Origin: Agapanthus africanus
Lineage: Eukaryota > Streptophyta > Magnoliopsida > Asparagales > Amaryllidaceae
Reading direction: 5' to 3'
Assembly (NCBI GenBank): GCA_030015575.1
Contig: CM057337.1
Coordinates: forward strand, 298,430,044 to 298,494,043
Length of the DNA stretch: 64,000 bases
Shown here: positions 49,750 to 59,500 of the stretch, one piece after another
Layout of the letters: every line of letters begins with the position of its first letter
Position numbering within the stretch: the stretch's first letter is position 1
Position numbers and translations under genes: made by a program
The notes under the pieces: model-generated
What the model saw: the letters and a program-made list of their open reading frames with translations, nothing else
The model's database searches: none
Told to the model about the DNA's origin: nothing

Positions 49750-50065
49750 TGTAGGGTGTTTTTCGTCACCCCATTGAGATGGGAATACGCGCACGCTTGT
49801 CAGGCGTACTACAGATTCCCCCTGCCTAGGGTAGGCCGGGGTTTAATGATTGTGGGGATCCGAATCTCCGGCAGCCGCGGACTAAGCTGCCGTTAATTAC
49901 CCATCGCCTTTGGGGCGAGGGAACCTCCGATTATCGGGTTAAACTGGTCATGCGACCTCAATGTGCAGTATACGTGTGTTCAGTTCTGAAAGGGGGGTTT
50001 GGATATATCGGGAGCCGCGCAGAGTTTTTACGGGGGTCCCGCTACCCGGATAGCGGGCTGGGGGT

Positions 50066-50129
50066 CAAGGGGGCTAGCAGCCCCCTTGCGGGGTGCGGGG
50101 CAGCGCCCCGTTAGAATTTTTTTTCTAAC
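50066..50129 (-). other. Strong hairpins in the transcribed part of G LTR
   Basis: CAAGGGGGCT-AGC-AGCCCCCTTG (50066-50088) is a perfect 10-bp stem with a 3-nt loop. GTTAGAA-T6-TTCTAAC (50110-50129) is a perfect 7-bp stem. GGGGCAGCGCCCC lies between. Confidence 0.75.
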
Positions 50130-50227
50130 AGGGACAGTGTCGTGGAGTACGTGTATGTATAAATTTGTATACATATGTATATGTGTATATATGTACACAA
50201 AAGAGGGGGAAAAGACATCCAAGGGAT

Positions 50228-50445
50228 GCGCAGGTGCGCAAGCGCGCGCGCCACGTGTCGGCACGCGGGCGCCTTGCGCACTTGCGCAGTTGCGCAAGCG
50301 CGCGCGCCACGTGTCGGCACGCGGACGCCTTGCGCAACTGCGCAGGTGCGCAAGCGCGCGCGCCACGTGTCGGCACGCGGGCGACTTGCGCAGTTGCGCA
50401 AGCGCGCGCGCCACGTGTCGGCACGCGGGCGACTTGCGCACACAA
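50228..50445 (-). promoter_or_regulatory. Four-copy GC-rich repeat with DRE-ABRE composite motifs in G LTR
   Basis: Four copies of a block containing, in element sense, GTGCCGACACGTGGCGCGCG, linked by TTGCGCA-type spacers. Each has CCGAC (DRE/CRT core) overlapping ACACGTGGC (ABRE/G-box). The same four copies are in the other LTR (about 61712-61926). They sit upstream, in element sense, of an AT-rich TATA-like stretch. The block also stays open in several frames, which I regard as a by-product of its composition. Confidence 0.7.
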
Positions 50446-51147
50446 CAGGCTTTTAGCCTAAAAAGATTTCTCTGAAGAGAAATCAAAGAGGAGTTAGACT
50501 CCTGAGTGTTTTTTTTTTGTTGGGTTAATGGAAGGGTTCTTCTTCTCCCTCCTGTTGCTTGCTGGATCTTGAAGATCAAGAGATGTAAAATCTCAAAATC
50601 TCTCCTTTTTAAGATCTGATGGCAGATCCAAGTTCCCCTTTGTGGGTTTTGTGGTGGAAAACTATTTAGTTTTGAAAAAGGAAGAGTAAAACTCTTGATT
50701 TAATTCAAGAGAAAGAAGAAGGTTTTGGAACCTTGAAGAAAGATGAAAGAGCTCAGCTCTAATTTTTGTGGAGAGAATGAAAGGTATCTTTTTATTCATC
50801 ATCATTTTGCCTTTTATAGGCTTACATATTTGCATATAGCCCCTTGGGCTTTACAAAATGGTATTTTGCCTATTCCATGGCTCATGTGCCATTACATTTT
50901 TGCACATAAGCCATGGGCTTACAAAATATTGGCTTTATGCCCATTTTACATACATTCATGTATAAAAAATTACATAAAAAAATTATTTATTACATGATTT
51001 TTTTTTGTTGGCACGGCGGAAGGCCAGACGCTTCGTGTTCGGGCTCGACCTGGGCATTGGCCCACTTGCTTGGGCTTGGGCACACCTGGCTTGGGGTTGA
51101 CCTTGACGTTGACTCGGTCAACAGGGGTGTAAATTTTTACCCCAACA

Positions 51148-51165
51148 AAGTGCCCCCCATCAATA
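51148..51165 (-). other. Polypurine tract of G
   Basis: ATGGGGGGCACTT on the minus strand ends at the LTR start. Confidence 0.75.
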
Positions 51166-51380
51166 AATGCACACAGCATATATGGGTCGTGTGCATGAAA
51201 TTGATGGATCTTCTTTCACGTGGAGGCGACTTGATTTGGTTCCCGCTTTTTGGGAAGCTGGCACTGCCCTTTTTACGACATGGACGGTCGTTGCTTGACA
51301 TGTCTCCGGGACGGAGTGTCCGTGATAGACGTTTTCCCTGGCCCGGAGTTATCTGGTTCCCGCTTTGTAGGAATCCTGCG

Positions 51381-51860
51381 CTGCCCTTTTTGCGACTTGG
51401 ACGGTCGGTGCTGCCCTTTTAGCGACTTGGACGGTCGGTGCTGCCCTTTTTGCGACTTGGACGATCGATGCTGCCCTTTTAGCGACGTGGACGGTCGGTG
51501 CTGCCCTTTTAGCGACTTGGACGGTCGGTGCTGCCCTTTTTGCGACTTGGACGGTCGATGCTGCCCTTTTAGCGACGTGGACGGTCGGTGCTGCCCTTTT
51601 AGCGACGTGGACGGTCGGTGCTGCCCTTTTAGCGACGTGGACGGTCGGTGCTGCCCTTTTAGCGACGTGGACGGCCGGTGCTGCCCTTTTTGCGACATGG
51701 AAGGTCGGTGCTGCCCTTTTAGCGACGTGGACGGTCGGTGCTGCCCTTTTAGCGACGTGGACGGTCGGTGCTGCCCTTTTAGCGACGTGGACGGTCGGTG
51801 CTGCCCTTTTAGCGACGTGGACGGTCGGTGCTGCCCTTTTAGCGACGTGGACGGTCGGTG
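51381..51860. repeat. 30-bp minisatellite, 16 exact-period units
   Basis: CTGCCCTTTT recurs every 30 bp from 51381 to 51831. Units follow CTGCCCTTTTAGCGACGTGG plus ACGGTCGGTG, with few variants (TGCGACTTGG, GATCGATG). Being divisible by three without stops, it is open on both strands (decapeptide CCPFSDVDGR on plus). It lies in the 3' non-coding part of G. Confidence 0.95.
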
Positions 51861-51869
51861 CTTGATTTG

Positions 51870-53200
51870 ACTTGCTCTGCTTCTTGCAGTGTCAGGGGTA
51901 GACTTGACTTGCTCCGCTTCTTGCGGTGTCGAGATTGGATTCTGACTTGCTCCGCTTTCTGTGGCGTCGGAGTGGAAGTTGACTTGTTGATTTTGATTTG
52001 GGTTGACATCAGCATCACTATACTGGAATATGGTACCAGGAGCGAATCATCATCTGTCATGGAGAGGATTTTGGGATAAATTGGGGTTGTTTTACGCCCG
52101 TGGATTGTATACGGTTTTGCAGGATGTATGATCCAGACCGTAGGGCCGGAAAAATTTCGGGACTTTGTCGGCGTCTGCATCGCTGCACTGGAATATGGTA
52201 CCAGGAGCGACTCATCATTCGCCGTTGGGGTATGGGATTTGGAATTTGGTTGGCGTCTGTATCGCTGCACTGGAATATGGTACCAGGAGCGACTCATCAT
52301 TCGCCATTTGGGGATTGGGGAGCGATGGCTTAGGAGGCAGGTTTAGATCCCTATCGCCTAAGGCTTTTCAATTTTATGGGCCGTGAGGGTCCCATAAAAG
52401 CATTTTCTCCCTACGAGTCGTGAGGATCCCGCAGGTGTATTTTCTCCTTAAGAGTCGTGAGGACTCCTAAGTGTGTTTTCCCTTTATGAGTCGTAAGGAT
52501 CCCACAAAGGTTTGTTCTCCTCATGTATCGTGAGGACACATGAGTGGGTCTTCTCAATGGAGCATAATTCCAAAGGCGGAGACCAGCCGCGTGACTGGTG
52601 ATTACGGTGGGGCCTGAGGGTGATGAGAATTATTTGAGCCCGTGGATTGTATACGGTAGTCAATTTGGGGACTAACCGTAGGGCCGGGAGAATTTTGAGA
52701 AATTGGATTTTGGTTGGCGTCTGCATCGCTGCACTGGAATATGGTACCAGGAGCGACTCATCATTCGCCGTTTGGGGACTTGGAATTTGGATCTTGTTTG
52801 GCATCAGCATTGCTGCACTGGAATAATGCCAGGAGCAACTCATCATTTGCCTTGGGAGGACTTGGGATTTGGGTTTTTGGTCGGCATCAGCACCGCTAAC
52901 ACTGAAGCGAGATGCCAGGAGCGGATCATCATTTGCCGTTTCCCGTTGGGGAACGATGGCTTAGGAGATAGGTTTGGGTCCCTACCACCTAAGGCTTTTC
53001 AATTTTATGGGCCGTGAGGGTCCCATAAAGCATTTTCTCCCTACGAGTCGTAAGGATCCCGCAGGTGTATTTTCTCCATAGGAATCGTGAGGATTCCTAA
53101 GTGTGTTGCTCCTTTGTGAGTCGTAAGGATCTCACGCAGGGGTTTTCCCCTCACAAGGTCGAGAGGACTTTGCGAGTGTATTTCATCTCTTTTCACAAGT
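51870..53200 (-). repeat. 3' repeat region of G: GGTACC repeats and covarying stem-loop series
   Basis: Repeats of GGAATATGGTACCAGGAGCG occur at about 52024, 52189, 52271 and 52735, with diverged copies near 52819 and 52905. Two blocks (52370-52560, 53005-53185) each hold a run of hairpins with a common loop TCGTGAGGA and different stems, for example TTTTATGGG/CCCATAAAA, TAGGAATC/GATTCCTA, CTCATGTATC/GACACATGAG. A phrase CGTGGATTGTATACGG recurs at about 52098, 52641 and 53451, showing larger-scale duplication. No coding potential. Confidence 0.85.
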
Positions 53201-53299
53201 TTGCGCCCTTTCGGGTTTTCGCAGACTCGCCGGTAGTCCTGCTGTTTTTACTCACGGAGCCCTTTCGGGTTTTCATCCGTGCCCGTTTTGCTTGTGGAC

Positions 53300-53390
53300 A
53301 TACCGTTTATTTTTTTTTTTTTATTTCTTTTATTTTTTATTTTTTATTTTTTTTTTCTTCTCTCTTTTTTTTTTTTTTTTTTTACCGCTG
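53300..53390. repeat. T-rich low-complexity tract
   Basis: About 80 bp of almost pure T with scattered A and C on the plus strand (A-rich in element sense), just downstream of pol in G. Such tracts often arise by slippage. No further function is visible. Confidence 0.85.
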
Positions 53391-53532
53391 GTGGGACTTT
53401 TAAAAGTAGTCTCACCGGCAGGATTTGGGAGAGATAGGGGTCATTTACGCCCGTGGATTGTATACGGTTTTGCAGGATGTATGATCCAGACCGTAGGGCT
53501 GGTGTGCTCAATTCACCTGCGACTTGGAGCAT

Positions 53533-56500
53533 TCATGTGTAGTATTTCTTGAGATATCGTCCATTGATGGGTGGCATGGGCCTTTCTCCCTCGGCACTTA
53601 TTAGTTGGTAGGATCCTCCGTCGAACACTTTCTCGACGACGTATGGTCCTTCCCAGTTCTGCTCGAATTTTCCCTTGGCATGTCGATTGGGGATGATCGG
53701 TCTTTTGAGGACCAGCACCAATTCACCTTTCTTGAAAGCGCGGAGACGGGTTATCTTGTCATAGGCCCGTGACATTTGGGCTCGGTATAGCTCCAGATTT
53801 TGTTGCACCGCGAGCCTCTTTTCTTCGAGGGCATCGAGTTCTTCAAGTCGAAGGAGCACGTTTTCTTCCTCCGACAACTCATGTCGGACGGCCATTCTTA
53901 AGCTCGGAACTTCAATTTCGAGGGGGAGGACCGCCTCTACTCCGAAGAGCAACGAGTATGGAGTGGACTGAGTTGGAGTACGGTGCGTGGTACGATACGC
54001 CCACAATGCCTCGTGAAGCTTGAGATTCCAGTCTCTCTTATTGGCTGAAGCATTTTTCCTCAGGAGCTTGCACAGAGTCTTATTGAAGGCTTCGGCTAGC
54101 CCATTGGCTCTTGGATTATAGATGGAGGAATACCTCCAGTCTATCTTGTGCTGAGTAGCGAATCTTGAGACATTGAAGCTCTTGAAAGAAGGCCCGTTGT
54201 CAGAAATGATTCTTCTTGGTGTACCGAAGCGGTATAGAATATTATGCTGGAAGAATGTCAGAATATCCTTTGTCTTGACTTCTTTTAGCGGGACAGCTTC
54301 AGCCCACCTGGAGAAGTAGTCTGTCGCGGCCAGTATGAACCGGTGGCCTTTAGATGACGGAGGATCAATTGGGCCAACAATGTCGGTGCCCCAAACTTCG
54401 AAGGGCCACGACGCCACTGTAGGATGCAATGGGTTGGGATGCTTGTGAATAAAATCACCGTGAATTTGGCAGATATAACATTTCTTTGCATGCTCTCCGC
54501 AATCCCGTATCATGGTGGGCCAGTAATACCCAAGCCGTTTAATTTGAAGTCGCATCTTGGGGCCAGATTGGTGAGCACCGCAAACTCCCGAGTGGACATC
54601 TTTCATGACCTTTTGGGCTTCGGCCGACGACAGGCACCTGAGCCAGAGTTGGTCATATGACCTGCGGTATAATGTGTCATTTACAAACACGTATCGGAGG
54701 GCTCTTTTCTTCAGCTGAATCCTTGCAGATTTTTCTTCGGGCAGCTTGTCGTATCGGAGGTACTCTATGAAGGGTTCTCTCCAATCGGGCTCGTCTTGGA
54801 TGATCGAAGCTTCTTCCGCAGGACTGCTCTTCTGTTCCGCGCTTTCCTTTTCTCGTAGAGAGACTGGGGGTAGAATTTGCCGGCTCCTGACTGTGATCAG
54901 AATTTCGTCCATTTCAGGATCAGCCAGTTCCTTGGCCAAGCGAGCGAGTACATCAGCCTTTCCGTTCAACGCTCTAGGGACTCTCGTTAGTTCAATATGA
55001 GTGAACCGTTTCATGAGTTCCACCACTCGGCCTCTGTACCGAGCTAACTCGGGTTTGTATATTTTATAATCACCGCTTACTTGGTTGACGACGAGCTGGG
55101 AGTCACCGTAAACTCGTAGCCGACGGATTTCCATTTCTATGGCGAGCTCCAAACCAGCTATCAGAGCTTCATACTCAGCTTCATTGTTTGTCCGAGGCTC
55201 GGTGAGAGCGAAAGAATGCCGTAGGGTTCCCATTGATGGTGTGATGAACACCAACCCTATCCCTGCCTTTATCTCCGGGACGCTTGATTTACTGGAGGTC
55301 CTTATCGATGAGGCCCCATCGAAGTAGAGCTCCCAACATGGCTCATCTCCATCGAGGTGCAGCACTTGTTCGTCGGGTAACTCACAATTTAGCGGCGACC
55401 CTTCTGGTATAGGATGAGCGGCGAGGAAGTCTGCAAGAGCTTGCCCTTTCACTGCTTTCTGAGGAGTATAAACTATATCAAACTCAAGTAGCATGACAGC
55501 CCATCTTGCCATTCTGCCGGCTAGGCTTGCTTTGGTCATTAAGTGTTTGAGCGGGTCGACCTTGGAGATCAGCATAACCCGATGAGCCAGCAGATAGTGC
55601 CTCAACTTCTTCACAGCAAATATCAGAGCCAGGCATTGCTTTTCGATTGGGGAATAGTTGTGTTCCGCCCCGACTAGAGTTCGACTAAGGTAGTAGAGGG
55701 CATTTTCCTTTCCCTCCTCGTTATTCTGGGCAAGGAGCGCACCGAGTGACTCATCTAGCGCGGCAGTGTAGAGAATCAGCGGTTTATTTGGAATAGGAGC
55801 GGCCAGCACTGGAGGGTGCAACAAGTATTGTTTGATGCTTTTGAACGCTGCTTGACATTCGGCATCCCAGATAAAAGGAGCTCCTTTCTTCATGAGCTTT
55901 GAGAAGGGCCTACATCTCCCCGATAAATTTGAGATAAACCTCCGTATATAAGCAAGCTTGCCTTGAAAAGATCTTAGCTGCGTCAGACTCTTCGGAGGGG
56001 GCATCTCCATGATAGCCTTTATCTTTGATGGGTCAACTTCGATCCCTCGATGTCGGACTATGAAGCCCAGGAATTTTCCCGATGACACGCCAAAAGCGCA
56101 CTTCAGAGGATTCATCTTCAGATCGTATTCCCTCAGTCTGGTGAGAACGGTCCTGAGATCTTGGATATGATCGGCCTTGGCTTTAGTCTTGATGACCAGA
56201 TCATCAACATAGCATTCAACGACTTTATGGATTAGGTCATCAAAGATATTAGTCATCGCCCTTTGATATGTAGCACCTGCGTTCTTCAGTCCGAATGGCA
56301 TTACCTTGTAGCAATATATTCCGATCGGGGTTCGAAATGCTGTGTGCTTCTCATCCTCAGGCGACATCTTGATCTGATTATATCCAGACGAGCCATCCAT
56401 AAAGGTGAACAGCTCGTAATTTGAGGTGTCATCGACCATCATTTCCATGACCGGTAGCGGGAAGTCGTCTTTAGGACATACCTTGTTGAGGTCCCTGAAA

Positions 56501-59500
56501 TCGACACAAACTCGGATCTGCCCATTTTTCTTCTTCACTGGGACTATGCATGCGATCCAGTCTGCATATTTCTCTTCCCTGATGAAGCCGGCATCGATGA
56601 GCTTCTTAGTTTCCTCGATGACCTTTTCTTCTAGTTCCCTTCTCATTCTTCGAGGAGCTTGTTTGACTGGCTTAGCATCAGGAGATATAGCCAGCTTATG
56701 TACGGCCACTTCAGGGGAAAGGCCAGGCATTTCTTTGTATGTCCACGCGAAGCAGTCGACGAACTCATGCAGCAGGGCAATTATCTGCGCTTTCATTTCC
56801 TCTGACAAGAGCGAGCTGATGTAGGTCGGCCTTGGATTATCGGGCGTTCCTAAGTCAATCTCGGTTAGCTCGTCAAAGGTTGCTTGTCCGCCATCTTCGA
56901 GCTCTTGAGGAGCTTCTTCTGGCTCGGCTATTTCGTCATCATCATTTGATCTTTCGCTGGCCTCACCAACATGGATCATGTAGCACGCTTTGGAATCAGG
57001 TTGAACGTAGCCTATGCCCCGCCTATCTGGAATTCGTCCATCGATGAGTGCTCGGACCTGGGGTGGGTGCCATAGCCCTTCGTAAAACTTTGCTTCGGAC
57101 TCCGTTTGGTATAACCGGCACCCGCACTTCTTAAAGTATTCCCGCATCTCAGGCGCATAGTATCTGGGATTGAGGACGGCTCTTATGCCTCTCTCATATG
57201 GAAGGCACGCGACAGACAAATCGTCCGGGTGCGCAACAGGGTTTGACCCATAAAACAAGATGCCCTTCTGTCCACTTTTCCTCCCGGGAACGTAGAAAGT
57301 TTTCAGCTGGTCCACGGTGGAGATTGATAATGCATCGAGCTCTTTGCACATTTGCTCTGGTACCCTTGTAACGGCTAGGGACCCTTCTGCAACTTCGAAG
57401 GTCTCTCGCAGTTTCGCTTTTTGCATGGGGGTCCAATCTGTACCGCTGTTGCACGATAGGTCCTCTTCCTCTGACTCTTCAGTGTCACTGCCAAGATGAG
57501 GGCGGACTTTGCTGCTAGATGGGCCTTCAGCATCAGATTTGTCTGTATCGCTGCCGAAATGAAGGCGAGTTTTACGGAAGGACGGGCTTCCATCGTCGGA
57601 CTCATCAGTGTCGCTACCGAAATGTGGGCGCACTTGGGCGTTTTTACTTTTGAAAGTGACAACCGGCGCAGATTTGCTTTTGGGTCTTGGGACTGGTCTA
57701 TCCTCAGTCAGTTGTGGCTTAGCATTTTGGTGGTTCATAAAGTACCGAGAATCTTCATAGCGGACTTCATGCACACCGAACGGCTGGATGTCTCCGTCAA
57801 TGCGTCTTTCTTCGCCATTTTTGGTATACTTCATGCATTGATGGAGAGTTGACGGAATGATGCCATAATCGTGGAGCCATGGCCGTCCCAAGAGAATCTT
57901 ATAAGACGTGTCGGCATCGATCACGTATATCTTAGCTTCAGTTTGCAGATCCCCGAATTTGATTGGCAGAGCTATAGACCCCAGAACTTGCTGGCAATTT
58001 TGGTTGAAGCCTTGAATGATAATCCTTTCCCTTGACAGGTGTCGGACGTCCATCGACAAACTCTTCAGCGTTCGCAAGTTCATGATGTTCACTGAGGACC
58101 CCGGATCAATCAATATGCGATTAATTCGATCTCCGTCGCTGTACCCGGTCACGTAAAGCGGCCGATTGTGCTCAGCCGTTCCTAGTAGCAAGTCTTCATC
58201 CTTAAATGTGACTGCGGCGGCATGCAGAGCGTGCTGGGCTTCTTTCATATTAATTTCCGCAAAGTGAGCCTGATACCGCTCGGGGTTTTGCAGAGCGTGA
58301 ATGAGAACATCTCTAAGCTCCTTAGATAGGACCAAGGCGTCGTAGATGCTCAAGAGAGACGGAAGCTTCCGGAGATGCGCCAAGACATTATAGTCCACCG
58401 AGGAAGGACTTATGTTTTCATCAGCCGGTTCTCTGCCATCTTCTTCATTAGTGACTTGTTTTTCCTTCCCTTTTGGGGCGTTGCCCTGATTTGGCGGTAG
58501 AGCCCTGCCGCTTCTGAGCTGGATTCGATTGGCCTTTGTGGTGAGCTCCTCGTCCTCTTCGGGAAAACAGAGCTCATCCTCGGAGTCGCTGCCAAGATGG
58601 ATGGCATAGCAGGTCATTACTGGGATCTCTTCATTGGAGTCTTCTTCTAACTCCTCCGGAATTTCAGCCGCTTGTATAGGGAAGAACTCCTTCAATTGAA
58701 TCAATGTTCTTTCCTTTTGTTCATATTCTTCGAGGGAATCGATATATTTTTGAATGGTCGATCTCCCTGCAGACTCTTTTTCGCGCCGAGCTGCACTTTT
58801 CTTCTTCTTCAGCTTCTTGGATTTTGAGCCTGATGGAGCCGCATTGGCAGCTGGACTGGTAGGCTTCTTCTGCCCTTCCCATTCCGTCCTGGGTTCTTTC
58901 TGAAGTAGCTTTATCATCTTCTTCGTCGTATTAGATATGTGCGTACTCCACGGAGGCCGCGATGAGTCAGTTTCATCTCTCAGGGCAGCGGGTTCGGCTG
59001 TCTTCTCCCAGAAGGCTTCAACTTCTGTCTGTATAAAGTTGGTGGTTGCAACTTGATTGTTCACCAACACACTTTTGGACAGCTCGATCTCTCCAGCCTT
59101 GTACTGCTTCTCGACCCAATCTTTGAAGATATAGCAATCCTCGATCGCATGGCTCACTACTCGGTGGTACGGGCAATACAAAGGATTGTCGGTCATTTTT
59201 GCTTCCTGGGGTCTTTTCGACTCCGGCAATTGTAGGCCGTTGTTCAAGGCATCTTTAAATATCTTGCGGACCTTGTCCCTTCTGAAAGAGTAAACCTTGT
59301 TCTTTTTCTCCTCTAGGGAAGGCCCATCTCCTCCCAGCAATGGCTTTCGAGACCGGTTGGTTTTGGATTCGCCGGCCCTTCGCTTTTCTTCATTGTCGGA
59401 GGCATTGAAGACATTGGTACTGCTGGAACTCCCGCTTCTACGGTTGTCGTCCCGCTTGCTTTTCCAAGTTTTGTCTCTCTGAGAGTCTGGCGGGGACTCT

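Larger units (their letters stand above)
49750..51147 (-). repeat. G 3' LTR (1,398 bp)
   Basis: On the minus strand it begins TGTTGGGGTAAAAATTTAC and ends AACACCCTACA. The purine tract ATGGGGGGCACTT directly precedes it on the minus strand. It contains the GC-rich G-box array (50228-50445), an AT-rich promoter-like stretch (50150-50205), and then a strongly hairpin-forming GC-rich part (49990-50130). Confidence 0.88.

Noticed and set aside
50028-50579. Several overlapping ORFs of Ala/Arg/Cys-rich sequence in the G LTR, also at 61583-62062
   Set aside because: They come from the GC-rich four-copy repeat, which is stop-free in many frames on both strands. There is no protein family match.
51381-51860. 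Regular 30-bp repeats resembling a CRISPR array
   Set aside because: Units abut with no unique spacers, and the setting is a plant LTR retrotransposon. It is a minisatellite.
51250-51870. 206-residue Cys-rich repeat protein (CCPFSDVDGR repeated)
   Set aside because: It is open only because a 30-bp unit without stops is repeated. The opposite strand is equally open, and it lies in the 3' non-coding part of G.
53300-53390. Poly(A) tail of a retroposed gene (T-run on plus)
   Set aside because: No gene sequence or TSD next to it. It lies inside G between pol and the hairpin arrays.
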